Under the pieces are notes generated by a model. That model was given only the letters and a program-made list of their open reading frames with translations, was not told the origin of the DNA and ran no database searches. A program made the translations under genes and the position numbers. A stretch of 64,000 bases of DNA from Novosphingobium mathurense (GTDB lineage Bacteria; Pseudomonadota; Alphaproteobacteria; Sphingomonadales; Sphingomonadaceae). The first letter of the stretch is position 1; every line of letters begins with the position of its first letter. This document shows, one piece after another, positions 28,134 to 39,387 of this stretch. The stretch is taken from the NCBI RefSeq assembly GCF_900168325.1, contig NZ_FVZE01000006.1:62001-126000 (forward strand). The letters are read 5' to 3'.

Positions 28134-28988
28134 ATGGCCAGCGATGCATCACCCGAAGCCGCACAGGGCGGAGATCTTGTGCGTCGGCATCGGCTCTCGA
28201 CGCGCATCTGGCACTGGATCAATGCCGTCACCCTGCTCGTGATGCTGATGAGCGGGCTGATGATCTTCAACGCCCACCCGCGCCTCTACTGGGGCGAATA
28301 CGGGGCGAACTTCGATCGGCCCTGGCTCAAGATCGGCACCCTGCAGAACACGAGGACCGGAGAATACAGCGGTTTCCTGCAAGTCGGCGACGAACGGATC
28401 GACACCACCGGCGTGCTTGGCCTGTGGCAGGACAGCAATGGCCGCCAGCAACGCTATGCCTTTCCGTCCTGGGCGACGATCCCTTCGCGCTACAGCCTCG
28501 CCGGTGCGCGCATCTGGCACCTTGCCTTCGCCTGGGTGCTGGCGCTGGGACTGCTGGCCTATCTGGTCCGGTCGCTGGTCAACGGGCACTTGCGGCGCGA
28601 CATCCACATCACCCGCCGGGAATGGAGCCCACGCCACTTGTGGCATGATGTGAATCAGCACGCGCGGCTGCGGTTCCCGAAGGGCGCGGCGGCGCTGCGC
28701 TACAATGCCCTGCAAAAGCTCGCCTATGCCGGGGTCCTGTTCGTGCTGTTGCCGCTGATGATCGTCACCGGCCTTGCCATGTCGCCGGGCACCGACGCCT
28801 GGGCACCGATCGTCACCGAACTGTTCGGGGGGCGGCAATCGGCGCGTTCGGTCCATTTCATCTGCGCCTTCCTGCTTGTGGTTTTCTTCGTCGTCCACAT
28901 GGTCATGGTCGTGCTGGCCGGGCCCATCAACGAAGTCCGTTCGATGATTACCGGCAAGTACCGGCTGCCGAAGGAGAAGGGCCAATGA
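28134..28988 (+). CDS. Cytochrome b (b561 / hydrogenase b-type) membrane subunit
   Basis: This is a 284-residue inner-membrane cytochrome b with about four membrane helices: about 32-49 (INAVTLLVMLMSGLMIF), about 125-148, about 200-222 and about 243-268. Candidate heme ligands are the His in TRIWHWINAV, AGARIWHLAFAW, SVHFICAFLL and FVVHMVMVV. ATG 28134 has GGAG nine bases upstream; an ATG five codons earlier is less well placed. The stop overlaps the next start (ATGA). It probably carries electrons between the quinone pool and the molybdopterin protein encoded next, in a YedYZ-like or formate-dehydrogenase-gamma-like arrangement. Confidence 0.85.
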   Translation: MASDASPEAAQGGDLVRRHRLSTRIWHWINAVTLLVMLMSGLMIFNAHPRLYWGEYGANFDRPWLKIGTLQNTRTGEYSGFLQVGDERIDTTGVLGLWQDSNGRQQRYAFPSWATIPSRYSLAGARIWHLAFAWVLALGLLAYLVRSLVNGHLRRDIHITRREWSPRHLWHDVNQHARLRFPKGAAALRYNALQKLAYAGVLFVLLPLMIVTGLAMSPGTDAWAPIVTELFGGRQSARSVHFICAFLLVVFFVVHMVMVVLAGPINEVRSMITGKYRLPKEKGQ

Positions 28989-29752
28989 GCCGCAAGCTGA
29001 TCCTCTCGCGCCGCACGCTGATCCGCACCGGCGTGGTCGGCACCGGCGGCCTGCTCCTGTCGGGCTGCGACAAGCTGTTCGAGAATCCGACCTTCCGCTC
29101 CGTACTGGAAAGCGGCGAGGACCTGCACAAGGCCAGCCAGCGGGCGTTGGGTCGCAATGCCCTGGCGCGCGAGTTTTCCGTTGGCGACATGTCGCCGGTC
29201 TTCCGTGCCAACGGCAGCCGCGAAGGCGCGGGCGGGGAATACCGGCAGCATCTGGCGCAGGGCTTTGCGAACTGGTCGCTCAAGGTCGACGGGCTTGTCG
29301 AGCGGCCGCTGGCGATCCCGCTGACCGCACTCAGGCAATTGCCGCAGCGCAAGCAGATCACGCGGCACGACTGCGTCGAGGGGTGGAGCGCGATCGGCCA
29401 GTGGCAGGGGCCGCGCCTTGCCCATGTCCTCGATCTCGCGCGGCTGAAGCCGCAGGCGCAGTATATCGTCTTCCACTGCGCGGACCTCTATCGCGGGCGG
29501 CCCTATTACGAATCCATCGACCTTGTCGATGCGTTCCATCCCCAGACGATCCTGGCCTGGCAGATGAACGGCAAGCCGCTGGAGCAGCAGCACGGTGCCC
29601 CGCTGCGCCTGCGCGTCGAAAGGCAGCTCGGCTACAAGCACGCCAAGTTCGTCACCCGCATAGAGGCGCGTGCGTCGCTGGAAGGACTCTACGGCGGCAA
29701 GGGCGGCTATTGGGAGGACCAGGGCGCCTATGCCTGGTATGCCGGAATTTGA
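28985..29752 (+). CDS. Exported molybdopterin oxidoreductase (sulfite oxidase/MsrP-like)
   Basis: This 255-residue protein starts MSRKLILSRRTLIRTGVVGT, a twin-arginine-type signal (SRRTLI), followed by LLLSGC, a lipobox with C28. It may therefore be a Tat-exported lipoprotein. The sulfite-oxidase-type molybdopterin domain covers about 95-245, with the Mo-ligand cysteine C130 in RHDCVEGWSAIGQW. It overlaps the upstream cytochrome b by four bases, so both form one redox module. Known relatives include MsrP, which repairs methionine sulfoxide in the periplasm; the substrate here is uncertain. Confidence 0.87.
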   Translation: MSRKLILSRRTLIRTGVVGTGGLLLSGCDKLFENPTFRSVLESGEDLHKASQRALGRNALAREFSVGDMSPVFRANGSREGAGGEYRQHLAQGFANWSLKVDGLVERPLAIPLTALRQLPQRKQITRHDCVEGWSAIGQWQGPRLAHVLDLARLKPQAQYIVFHCADLYRGRPYYESIDLVDAFHPQTILAWQMNGKPLEQQHGAPLRLRVERQLGYKHAKFVTRIEARASLEGLYGGKGGYWEDQGAYAWYAGI

Positions 29753-29873
29753 CGCCTTGGCCCGTGACGAATTGAGGCATGGGCCTATCCGTGCGTCTTC
29801 CCAAGCAGAGACCCCTTGAGGCCGCAGGCCCCCCGGGGATGACTTCACCCGTTCACAGGAATGGCCCCCAGCA

Positions 29874-31253
29874 GTGATTTCCGCTCTCGACCTGTTTCGC
29901 ATCGGCCTTGGCCCATCGAGTTCCCACACCGTCGGGCCGATGCGCATTGCGACCGCGTTCCTCCTAGACCTGCGCGAGCGCGGCCGATTGAGCGAGGTGG
30001 CGCGGGTGCGCATCGGCTTGCAGGGATCGCTGGCGCTGACCGGGCAAGGGCACGGCACACCCGATGCGTGCATCATCGGCCTGTGCGGCTTTCGCCCGGA
30101 GACCGTCGATCCCGAGGCAGCCTATGCAGCCGTCGCCGCCGTGCGCGAAACGGGCCGGGTATCCCTGCTGGGCGAGCACGAGATCGGCTTCGCCCCGCAG
30201 ACGGACCTCGTGCTCGACTTCGCCTGCATGCCCGACCTGCATCCCAACGGGATGGTGCTCTGCGCCTACGATGCGGCCGGTGCGAAGATCGCCGAAGAGG
30301 ATTTCTACTCGACCGGCGGCGGGTTCTTTTCCAGCCGCGCGCAGCTTGAGCAGACGGCGCGCAACGACGAGCTGATTTTCGGCCCGCCGGTGCGCCTGCC
30401 TTTCGGCTCCGGAGCGCAGCTGCTGGAAATCTGCGCACGTGAGAACATGGCGATCTGCGAGGTCGTGCTGGCGAACGAGGCGGCCTGGCGTCCGGAAGAT
30501 GAGACGATGGCGGGCCTCGATGCAATCGCCCAGGCGATGAACGCCTGCATCGATCGCGGCCTGTCGCGCGAGGGGCAGTTGCCCGGCGAACTCAAGGTCC
30601 GCCGCCGCGCCCGCTCGATCCACCAGAACCTGATTGCGCGCCCGCAGGACAACCAGGCCGAAACGCTGATGGACTGGCTCAACCTCTATGCCATGGCGGT
30701 GAACGAGGAGAACGCCTCGGGCGGCCGGGTCGTCACCGCGCCCACCAATGGTGCGGCAGGCATCATCCCCGCGCTGCTGCGCCAGTACTGCAGCGAGGGC
30801 AGCAGCGCGGTGGCCGTCAAGGCGCGCCGCTACCTGCTGACGGCTGCCGGGATCGGCATGCTCTACAAGCAGCGCGCCTCGATTTCGGGCGCGGAGATGG
30901 GCTGTCAGGGCGAGGTCGGCGTTGCCTGCTCGATGGCGGCCGCAGGGCTTGCGGCGGTCTGGGGCGGCACGCCCGAACAGGTCACCGCTGCGGCAGAGAT
31001 CGGCATGGAACACAACCTTGGCCTCACCTGCGATCCGGTCGGCGGGCTCGTCCAGATCCCGTGCATCGAGCGCAATGCCATTGCCGCGGTCAAGGCGGTC
31101 AATGCCGCCAAGCTCGCGCTGCACGCAGGCGAAACGCCGCGCGTCTCGCTCGACCAGGTGATCGAAACGATGCGCCAGACCGGCGTCGACATGTCGAGCA
31201 AATACAAGGAGACGAGCCAGGGCGGGCTCGCCATCAACGTCGTGGCCTGTTGA
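29874..31253 (+). CDS. sdaA: L-serine ammonia-lyase (iron-sulfur dependent, single chain)
   Basis: This enzyme converts L-serine to pyruvate and ammonia with a [4Fe-4S] cluster. It has 459 residues with fused beta and alpha domains. Recognisable motifs are [14 protein letters not shown] near the start, [35 protein letters not shown] and [21 protein letters not shown], whose cysteines supply cluster ligands. The start is GTG at 29874. The downstream amino-acid/cation symporter on the same strand fits amino-acid catabolism. Confidence 0.95.
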   Translation: MISALDLFRIGLGPSSSHTVGPMRIATAFLLDLRERGRLSEVARVRIGLQGSLALTGQGHGTPDACIIGLCGFRPETVDPEAAYAAVAAVRETGRVSLLGEHEIGFAPQTDLVLDFACMPDLHPNGMVLCAYDAAGAKIAEEDFYSTGGGFFSSRAQLEQTARNDELIFGPPVRLPFGSGAQLLEICARENMAICEVVLANEAAWRPEDETMAGLDAIAQAMNACIDRGLSREGQLPGELKVRRRARSIHQNLIARPQDNQAETLMDWLNLYAMAVNEENASGGRVVTAPTNGAAGIIPALLRQYCSEGSSAVAVKARRYLLTAAGIGMLYKQRASISGAEMGCQGEVGVACSMAAAGLAAVWGGTPEQVTAAAEIGMEHNLGLTCDPVGGLVQIPCIERNAIAAVKAVNAAKLALHAGETPRVSLDQVIETMRQTGVDMSSKYKETSQGGLAINVVAC

Positions 31254-31396
31254 TCGCGCCGGACTGGACCCCTTGTCCGTTTCGGATAGGACCTTTCCCA
31301 TCGCGCAACTTTAGTTCACGATCCCGCAATTGAGCCCGTCGATCTGCAGAACGGGGCAAAGACGTCGCAAGGCGGCAAACAGGGGAAAGCCAGCGA

Positions 31397-32920
<1,524 letters not shown>

Positions 32921-32928
32921 CGGGGAGG

Positions 32929-32978
32929 CCGCCCTGCGCGCGTTCGGCGCGATCAGCCGACCAGACGCAGGGCGGTTT
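32929..32978. terminator. Terminator hairpin inside the 3' end of wecC
   Basis: A perfect 10-bp stem, CCGCCCTGCG (32929-32938) with CGCAGGGCGG (32966-32975), is followed by TTT. The 27-base loop holds the wecC stop codon and a small inner hairpin (CGCG/CGCG). It terminates the plus-strand symporter gene and overlaps the last codons of the convergent wecC. Confidence 0.55.
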
Positions 32979-34254
32979 CCGTCTCGCGCACCGCGCGGGG
33001 CTGGTCGGGCCAGATGCCGCGGGTATCGTAGACCAGCTTGTTCGCCCGTTCGGCCAACGGCACGACGCGGAAGACGTCGTGGTCGACCAGAACGATCAGG
33101 ATGTCGCAGGCTTCCAGCGCATCGTCGATGTCGATCTGGCGCACCCCGGTGTCGGTAAACTCGATCGGCAATTCGGCGGCATAGGGCTCGACGATGTGGA
33201 TGCGTTCCCCGAACCTGCGGGCAAGGCGGCTGGCGACGAAACGCGCCGGACTTTCGCGGAAGTCGTCGATGTTGGCCTTGAAGGCAAGGCCGAGGCAGGC
33301 GACTTTCGCACCCGGATGCGCTTCCACCAGTGCTTCGGCCTTGGCGATCACGTGGTGCATCTTGCCGTCGTTGACGCCGCGCGCGGTGCGGATCAGCGGA
33401 GTCTCCTCCGGAGCACCGTGGACGATGAACCAGGGGTCGACGGCGATGCAGTGGCCGCCCACGCCGGGACCGGGTGACAGGATGTTGACGCGCGGATGCC
33501 GGTTGGCGAGGCGGATCACTTCCCACACGTCGAGGCCCATGCGGTCGGCGACGATGGACAGTTCGTTGGCGAAGGCGATGTTGACGTCGCGATAGGCGTT
33601 CTCGACCAGTTTGGTCATCTCCGCCGAGCGCGCATCGGTGGTGACGCATTCGCCGCGCACGAAGCGCTTGTAGAAGGCCAGCGCCTTGCGCGCGCAGCGC
33701 GGGGTGATGCCGCCGATCGAGCGGTCGTTGTTGGTCAGCTCTTCCAGAATGCGGCCGGGCAGTACGCGCTCCGGGCAGTAGGAAATCGAGATGTCGGGGA
33801 TCTCGCCGGTCAGGCCGGGAATCTTCAGGTCAGGGCGCATCTCGGCGATCAGGTCGCGCAGTCGCTCGGTGGTGCCGACCGGCGAAGTCGATTCCAGGAT
33901 GATGACGTCACCCTGCTTGAGCACCGGGGCGATCGTGCGGCCGGCGGACAGGACATAGGAAATGTCGGGCGCGTGATCCTTGTCGAAAGGCGTGGGCACG
34001 GCGATGACGAAGACGTCCGCGGGCGCCACTTCGGTCGAGGCGGAAAGCAGCCCGCGCGAGACGACACCGTGGACGAGACCGTCGAGATCGACTTCCTCGA
34101 TGTGGATTTCGCCGCGGTTGATCGTGTCGACGACCTTCTGCGAAACGTCGAGGCCCAGGACGCGGCATCCGGCGCGGGCGATCACGGCGGCGGTGGGAAG
34201 TCCGATATAGCCCAGTCCGACGACGCAGACGTCAGGCTTCTTGTCCGATTTCAT
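32953..34254 (-). CDS. wecC: UDP-N-acetyl-D-mannosamine dehydrogenase
   Basis: This enzyme oxidises UDP-ManNAc to UDP-ManNAcA, a sugar used in capsules and other surface polysaccharides. The 433-residue protein has the Rossmann start VCVVGLGYIGLPTAAVIARAG, the lysine-containing VENAYRDVNIAFANE, and SPGPGVGGHCIAVDPWF with the catalytic cysteine position replaced or shifted to the GGHCIAVDPW loop as in WecC. It overlaps the 3' end of wecB by 23 bases on the same strand, so wecB-wecC form an operon. Other polysaccharide genes are not in the window. Confidence 0.93.
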   Translation of the reverse strand: MKSDKKPDVCVVGLGYIGLPTAAVIARAGCRVLGLDVSQKVVDTINRGEIHIEEVDLDGLVHGVVSRGLLSASTEVAPADVFVIAVPTPFDKDHAPDISYVLSAGRTIAPVLKQGDVIILESTSPVGTTERLRDLIAEMRPDLKIPGLTGEIPDISISYCPERVLPGRILEELTNNDRSIGGITPRCARKALAFYKRFVRGECVTTDARSAEMTKLVENAYRDVNIAFANELSIVADRMGLDVWEVIRLANRHPRVNILSPGPGVGGHCIAVDPWFIVHGAPEETPLIRTARGVNDGKMHHVIAKAEALVEAHPGAKVACLGLAFKANIDDFRESPARFVASRLARRFGERIHIVEPYAAELPIEFTDTGVRQIDIDDALEACDILIVLVDHDVFRVVPLAERANKLVYDTRGIWPDQPRAVRETETALRLVG

Positions 34255-35371
34255 TCGCTAGCAGCTCCACGATTCGGCGCGCGGATTGCCCGTCCCCAAA
34301 AGGATTGTGGGCGCGCGCCATGGCCTCGTAAGCCACGGTATCGTCGAGCAAGGTTGATATTTCGGTAACGATCGTCTCGGCCGAAGTTCCGACGAGTTTC
34401 GCGGTTCCAGCCTCCACGCCCTCGGGGCGTTCGGTAGTCTCGCGCATGACCAGGACGGGCTTGCCCAGCGCCGGGGCTTCCTCCTGCACGCCGCCGCTGT
34501 CGGTCAGCATGATCTCGGCGATATTGAGCAGGCGCGCGAAGTGCGGGTAGTCGAGCGGCTCGATCAGGGCGACGTTGTCCAGCCCGGAGAGACGCTCGTT
34601 CATCACCCGCCGTACGTTGGGATTGAGGTGGACAGGGAAGATCACCGCCGTATCCGGACGCTCGGCGATGCGGCGGATGGCCGTCGCGATCTGCTCCATG
34701 CCTTCGCCGAAATTCTCGCGCCGGTGGCTGGTGACGCCGATGATGCGCTTGCCGGCGAACCTCGCTTCGAGGTCTGCCAGCCCGGCGGCAAGGTGCGGCT
34801 GGGCCTCGATCCGCGCGCTCACCCAGTGCAGGGCATCGATCACCGTGTTGCCCGTGACATGGACGCGCGCGGGATCGACGTTTTCCTTTGCCAGCGCCGT
34901 GGCCGAGGTTTCGGTCGGCGCGAAGTGCAGTCTGGCCATGGCCCCGATGATCTTGCGGTTCACCTCCTCGGGCCAGGGGTGATAGATGTTGTTGGAGCGC
35001 AGTCCCGCCTCGACATGATCGACCGGCACCTTGCGGTAATAGGCGGCGAGCGCGCCCGACATCGCCGTCGCGGTGTCTCCCTGCACGATCACGCGGTCCG
35101 GCTTCACCTGGTCCATGACCTTGCCGATGCCGGTCAGCAGGCTTGCGGTCAGCGCGTCGAGCGTCTGGTCGGGCTGCATCACGTCGAGATCGTGGTCGGG
35201 CACGATCCGCGCGATGTCCAGCACCTGGTCCAGCATCTGCCGGTGCTGCGCCGAGACGCAGACGACGCATTCGAAGCGCGGATCGGCCTTCAGCGCATGG
35301 ATGACGGGGAAGAGCTTGATCGCTTCGGGACGCGTGCCGAAGATAACGAGAATGCGGGTAGGCTGGGTCAT
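34232..35371 (-). CDS. wecB: UDP-N-acetylglucosamine 2-epimerase (non-hydrolysing)
   Basis: This enzyme epimerises UDP-GlcNAc to UDP-ManNAc, the substrate of the next gene. The protein has 379 residues, as usual. Motifs include VIFGTRPEAIKLFPVI, VQGDTATAMSGALAAYY, VEAGLRSNNIYHPWPEEVNR and LTDSGGVQEEAPALGKPVLVMR. The ATG at 35369-35371 gives MTQPTRILVI; the longer open frame starts with unrelated residues. Its promoter should lie in the long gene-free region 35372-36044. Confidence 0.95.
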   Translation of the reverse strand: MTQPTRILVIFGTRPEAIKLFPVIHALKADPRFECVVCVSAQHRQMLDQVLDIARIVPDHDLDVMQPDQTLDALTASLLTGIGKVMDQVKPDRVIVQGDTATAMSGALAAYYRKVPVDHVEAGLRSNNIYHPWPEEVNRKIIGAMARLHFAPTETSATALAKENVDPARVHVTGNTVIDALHWVSARIEAQPHLAAGLADLEARFAGKRIIGVTSHRRENFGEGMEQIATAIRRIAERPDTAVIFPVHLNPNVRRVMNERLSGLDNVALIEPLDYPHFARLLNIAEIMLTDSGGVQEEAPALGKPVLVMRETTERPEGVEAGTAKLVGTSAETIVTEISTLLDDTVAYEAMARAHNPFGDGQSARRIVELLANEIGQEA

Positions 35372-36044
35372 CGCGCTCCGGACTATCACCGTGTGGTTAA
35401 TCATCGTCTAAAGCCGCAAGCGGCGGCGCTGCCGCGAGGCGGCCATGCCGGCCATTGTGCGACTTGACGGCCGCCGCCGCCATGGGGGCTTTCAGGGGTG
35501 ACCGGATTTTAATGTCTTTTCGAGCACTTGGCGCGAAATGATACGTGCAAACGTGAGATTGAGGGTATATGATCCCAATCAGACGCTGAAGATAAAGTAT
35601 TGATCGGACTTGCTGTGGGCGGGTCCTGTAAACGATACTTCTCGTTGTCTTTGGCGCGGGAGAGGTGCCTACAGTTTTTGGATAACGATAAAGAAACGGC
35701 AGCCCGATTAAGCTGCCGTTCAAGGTGTTAAGAGCCTAATGTATACACAGGCCCTTCGGGTCGCAATTGAAGTAGATCATAGGGCGCCGATTCGATCCAG
35801 TCGTAATGAAGGCGCCGTAAACTATCGCCGTTTTCCATGGGGTTATAGCCGAAGTCGGCGCAGCGCCTGCCTCAAGAGGCTGTCTGGCGCGCGATGGGTA
35901 ATGCCCATGCTGCATATCGCTCCGCGGGGGCGTGCGGGCTGCTTCGGGTCGCTTCGGTTGTCTGCGCTTCTTCGTGGCTTCGCCTCGGTGGACAAATTTG
36001 CGTCGCCACTTGCCCCGAGGGCGGCCTTGGGGAATCAACCGGTC
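35372..36044. other. 673-bp gene-free region between wecB and dcd
   Basis: This stretch has lower GC than its neighbours in its first half and no coding frame that I can support. It contains a strong 9-bp hairpin (35695-35720) and should hold the promoters of divergent wecB and dcd. A small RNA gene is possible around 35510-35740. Frames running into dcd lack similarity before the dcd ATG at 36045. Confidence 0.5.
35695..35720. terminator. Strong hairpin, terminator-like on the minus strand
   Basis: AACGGCAGC (35695-35703) pairs perfectly with GCTGCCGTT (35712-35720) over an 8-base loop. On the minus strand the stem is followed by TTCTTTATC, a weak T-rich tail. No protein gene ends here, so it may belong to a small RNA. 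Confidence 0.4.
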
Positions 36045-36599
36045 ATGGCAATTCTGAGCGACAAGTGGATCCGCCAGCAGGCGCAGGAAAACGGCATGAT
36101 CGAGCCTTTCGTCGAGGCGCAGCGCCGCGACGGATGCATTTCCTATGGCCTGTCCTCCTATGGCTACGATGCGCGCGTCGCGCCGGAGTTCAAGATCTTC
36201 ACCAATGTCGATTCGGCCGTGGTCGACCCCAAGGACTTCGCCGCGAATTCCTTCGTCGATCGCGAAACCGACGTCTGCGTGATCCCGCCCAATTCCTTCG
36301 CGCTGGCGCGCACGGTGGAGTATTTCCGCGTGCCCAAGGACGTCCTCGTCATTTGCCTGGGCAAGTCCACGTATGCGCGTTGCGGCATCATCGTGAACGT
36401 CACGCCGCTGGAGCCGGGCTGGGAAGGGCACGTCACCCTTGAATTCTCGAACACGACGCCGCTGCCCGCCAAGATCTATGCGAACGAAGGCGCCTGCCAG
36501 TTCCTGTTCCTGAAGGGCAACGAGCCCTGCGAAACGAGCTATGCCGACCGTGCCGGCAAGTACATGGGCCAGCGCGGCGTGACCCTTCCGCGCCTGTAA
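36045..36599 (+). CDS. dcd: dCTP deaminase
   Basis: This enzyme deaminates dCTP to dUTP, which feeds dTMP synthesis. The 184-residue protein starts [19 protein letters not shown] and carries [51 protein letters not shown] (with the catalytic Glu region) and a C-terminus of [12 protein letters not shown], all standard for Dcd. The ATG at 36045 is at the family-typical position. Confidence 0.96.
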   Translation: MAILSDKWIRQQAQENGMIEPFVEAQRRDGCISYGLSSYGYDARVAPEFKIFTNVDSAVVDPKDFAANSFVDRETDVCVIPPNSFALARTVEYFRVPKDVLVICLGKSTYARCGIIVNVTPLEPGWEGHVTLEFSNTTPLPAKIYANEGACQFLFLKGNEPCETSYADRAGKYMGQRGVTLPRL

Positions 36600-36954
36600 G
36601 GCGCGCGCCCCGAATTCCAGTCCGAATGCAGGCCGTTTCAGATCGGGCCGGCGCGCAATAGTGTCTGGCTCTTTCGCGATTCGCCTTTCGCAACGCGTCT
36701 GACGCCCTTCCGACAATAAATTTTTTCGCAGTGCAGCGCAGGTTCCTGCCGGGGCTTCGCCTGGTCCCGCAGACGCCAGTGTTTGCGGGGCCTTGCGGTA
36801 CATCTGCCGATGCTTTTTTATCCTAACTATCTAATTCGAATTATGAAGGATATGGCCGAGGGATGCAGGTCTGGCTGTTGCAAAAATTCCACGAAAAACT
36901 ATGTGAAGGCGTCCAAAGCGTGAGAGCGAGGATAACCAAGCACTAGAATGTGCT
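36600..36954. other. Intergenic region upstream of the ectoine operon
   Basis: These 355 bases separate dcd from ectA. A six-T run at 36814-36819 follows a weak hairpin and could end dcd transcription. A 12-bp palindrome at 36832-36843 sits in an AT-rich block that is the likely ectA promoter. GGAGGG, a ribosome-binding sequence, lies at 36957-36962. No gene is supported. Confidence 0.55.
36832..36843. promoter_or_regulatory. Palindromic operator candidate upstream of ectA
   Basis: TAATTCGAATTA is a perfect 12-bp palindrome in an AT-rich block about 110 bases before ectA. Its AATTCGAATT core resembles MarR-type operators. EctR, a MarR-family regulator, controls ectoine operons in other bacteria, but no ectR gene is present nearby. 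Confidence 0.4.
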
Positions 36955-37539
36955 TTGGAGGGTGAAGTAATTTTCGAAGAAAGTTTGAGCAAACCCGGCC
37001 ACCGGGACGATCCGGAGGGCCCCAAACGAACGACCGGCGATGACCGCCTGGTGCTGAGATGTCCGCAGGCCGAAGACGGGCCCGCGATCTCGGCGCTGAT
37101 TGCCGCATCGCCGCCGCTCGATACCAATTCCGCTTACTGCAACCTCCTGCAGTGCAGCGACTTCGCCGATACCTGCGTCGTCGCTGAAAGGGATGGCCAG
37201 ATCGTCGGATGGATTTCCGGCTACCGGCCCCCTTCTCATCCCGAGCGAATCTTCGTCTGGCAGGTTGCCGTCGACGCTTCGGCGCGCGGCCTGGGTCTGG
37301 GCGGGCGCATGCTCGATGAACTGATTGCGCGCCCCGCCGTGAAGGGGGCGACCACGCTCACGACGACCGTGACCGAAACCAACGACGCTTCATGGGGCCT
37401 CTTCAGGGCCTTCGCGCGCCGCCATGGCGCCGAGCTGACCAAACAACCGCGCTTCGAGCGCGAGGCGCACTTCGCAGGTGCGCATGACACGGAATGGCAG
37501 GCGAGCATTTCGCCGCTGCCGTCCGCCCAATTCAACTGA
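36955..37539 (+). CDS. ectA: L-2,4-diaminobutyrate N-gamma-acetyltransferase
   Basis: This is the second step of ectoine synthesis: acetyl-CoA plus diaminobutyrate gives N-gamma-acetyl-diaminobutyrate. It is a GNAT-fold enzyme with EctA motifs SPPLDTNSAYCNLLQCSDFADTCVVAE, FVWQVAVDASARGLGLGGRML and TTTVTETNDASWGLFRAFA. The start is uncertain. No in-frame ATG precedes the conserved region. The TTG at 36955 used here overlaps the GGAGGG ribosome-binding site, an ATT at 36970 is best spaced from it, and GTG 37051 would give the shortest 162-residue version. The gene is followed by ectB after 17 bases. Confidence 0.93.
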   Translation: MEGEVIFEESLSKPGHRDDPEGPKRTTGDDRLVLRCPQAEDGPAISALIAASPPLDTNSAYCNLLQCSDFADTCVVAERDGQIVGWISGYRPPSHPERIFVWQVAVDASARGLGLGGRMLDELIARPAVKGATTLTTTVTETNDASWGLFRAFARRHGAELTKQPRFEREAHFAGAHDTEWQASISPLPSAQFN

Positions 37540-37556
37540 ACAGGGAAACACCTGAG

Positions 37557-38888
37557 ATGATGACGACTCCCAAGCCGAGCGCCAAATCGCCCGACACCGC
37601 CATTTACGACCGCCGTGAATCCGGAGTGCGCAGCTACTCCCGTTCCATGCCGCGGCAGTTCAACCGCGCGCAGGGCGTATGGATGCATGACAGCGAGGGC
37701 GGACGCTATCTCGACTTCCTGTCGGGCTGCTCCTCGCTCAACTACGGACACAACCACCCGGTGCTCAAGCAGGCGCTCATGGACTACATCGCCAGCGACG
37801 GGGTGACCCATGCGCTGGACCTGCACACCGATGCCAAGTCCGACTTTCTCAAGACCTTCGAGGACGTGATCCTGCGTCCACGCGGCCTGGACTATCGCGC
37901 CATGTTTACCGGTCCGACCGGCACGAACGCCGTCGAGGCAGCGATCAAGCTGGCCCGCAAGGTGACGGGTCGTGAAATGGTGATCGCCTTCACCAACGGC
38001 TTTCATGGCATGACCCTGGGCGCACTGGCCTGCACCGGCAATGCCGGCAAGCGCGGCGGCGCCGGCGTTCCGCTCAACCACGTCAGCCATGAGCCGTTCG
38101 ACGGCTACTTCGGCGGCGACGTCGATACTGCGGACCTGCTCGAGCAGCGCCTTGCCGACCCGTCGAGCGGCCTCGATGCCCCGGCGGCATTCCTGGTCGA
38201 AACCGTCCAGGGCGAAGGCGGCCTCAACGCCGCGCGTCCGGAATGGCTGCGCAAGATCGCAGCGCTCGCCAAGAAGCACGGCGCGCTGATGATCGTCGAC
38301 GACATCCAGGCGGGCTGCGGCCGCACCGGCGGATTCTTCAGCTTCGAGGACATGGGCTTCACCCCCGACGTGGTCACCCTGGCGAAGTCGCTCTCGGGCA
38401 TGGGCCTGCCCTTTGCGCTGACCCTGTTCCGCCCCGAACTCGACGTGTGGAACCCGGGCGAGCACAACGGCACCTTCCGCGGCAACAACCATGCTTTCGT
38501 CACCGCGACGGCGGCATTGCGCGAATTCTGGGCCGATCCGTCCTTTGCCGACGACATTGCCCGCCGCGGTGGCATTCTCGAGCAGCGGTTGGAACGCATT
38601 GCGCGTCGCCACGGCCTTTCGACCCGCGGTCGCGGCATGATGCGCGGCATCAACGTCGGCAGCGGCGGGGTAGCCGACAAGATTACCGGGGCCTGCTTCG
38701 ATGAGGGCCTGATCATCGAGACCAGCGGCGCCTACGACGAGATCGTCAAGGTGCTTGCCCCGCTCGTCATCGACGACGCGACGCTGAATGCCGGCCTCGA
38801 CATTCTCGAGGAGGCAATCGCCGAGGCGATCGCCCCTGTCGACGACGCGGACACGCGTACCGAACGCAAGCTCAACGTCGCGGCCTGA
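37557..38888 (+). CDS. ectB: L-2,4-diaminobutyrate-2-oxoglutarate aminotransferase
   Basis: This PLP enzyme makes diaminobutyrate from aspartate semialdehyde and glutamate, the first step of ectoine synthesis. It has 443 residues with [64 protein letters not shown] and the PLP lysine in [29 protein letters not shown] is typical of EctB. The ATG at 37557 lies 17 bases after the ectA stop; a second ATG follows directly. Confidence 0.96.
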   Translation: MMTTPKPSAKSPDTAIYDRRESGVRSYSRSMPRQFNRAQGVWMHDSEGGRYLDFLSGCSSLNYGHNHPVLKQALMDYIASDGVTHALDLHTDAKSDFLKTFEDVILRPRGLDYRAMFTGPTGTNAVEAAIKLARKVTGREMVIAFTNGFHGMTLGALACTGNAGKRGGAGVPLNHVSHEPFDGYFGGDVDTADLLEQRLADPSSGLDAPAAFLVETVQGEGGLNAARPEWLRKIAALAKKHGALMIVDDIQAGCGRTGGFFSFEDMGFTPDVVTLAKSLSGMGLPFALTLFRPELDVWNPGEHNGTFRGNNHAFVTATAALREFWADPSFADDIARRGGILEQRLERIARRHGLSTRGRGMMRGINVGSGGVADKITGACFDEGLIIETSGAYDEIVKVLAPLVIDDATLNAGLDILEEAIAEAIAPVDDADTRTERKLNVAA

Positions 38889-38955
38889 GGGGCGGCGGCC
38901 CCTCGTGGCCGACCTTCACGACGCGGCTTCACACGTAAATACCAAGGAAAACCAC

Positions 38956-39369
38956 ATGATCGTTCGCAAGCTCAAGGACATTCGCAAGAGCGACAAGCAC
39001 GTCAAGTCGGAAGGCTGGACCAGCGACCGCCTGCTGCTGAAGGATGACGGCATGGGCTTCTCGTTCCACGTCACGACCCTGTTCGCCGGTGCGGAACTCC
39101 ACATGCATTACCAGAACCACCTGGAAGCCGTGCTGATCCTCAAGGGTAACGGCACGATAGAGGATCTGGGTACCGGCGAGACCCACGAGCTGAAGCCCGG
39201 CGTGATGTATGCGCTCAACAACAACGACAAGCACATCGTGCGTCCCGAGACCGAGATCCTGTGCGCCTGCGTGTTCAACCCGCCCGTCACCGGCCGCGAG
39301 GTCCATGACGAAAACGGTGCCTATCCCGCCGATGTCGACGCAGAGCGCGAACCCGCGCTTTCGGACTGA
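38956..39369 (+). CDS. ectC: L-ectoine synthase
   Basis: This cupin enzyme closes N-gamma-acetyl-diaminobutyrate to ectoine. It has 137 residues and starts [20 protein letters not shown]. EctC segments visible are [38 protein letters not shown] (metal ligand region), [19 protein letters not shown] and [20 protein letters not shown]. It has AAGGAA upstream and lies 67 bases after ectB. Confidence 0.97.
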   Translation: MIVRKLKDIRKSDKHVKSEGWTSDRLLLKDDGMGFSFHVTTLFAGAELHMHYQNHLEAVLILKGNGTIEDLGTGETHELKPGVMYALNNNDKHIVRPETEILCACVFNPPVTGREVHDENGAYPADVDAEREPALSD

Positions 39370-39387
39370 ACGCAGACGGGGGTAGCA

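Noticed and set aside
35397..35723. A 108-residue minus-strand frame in the region between wecB and dcd
   Set aside because: Low-complexity, basic translation without a ribosome-binding site; a non-coding reading is simpler, especially with the hairpin at its start.
36948..36965. A five-codon leader ORF (MCFGG) before ectA
   Set aside because: Too short to support on its own and it ends inside the ribosome-binding site region; kept only as part of the ectA start question.
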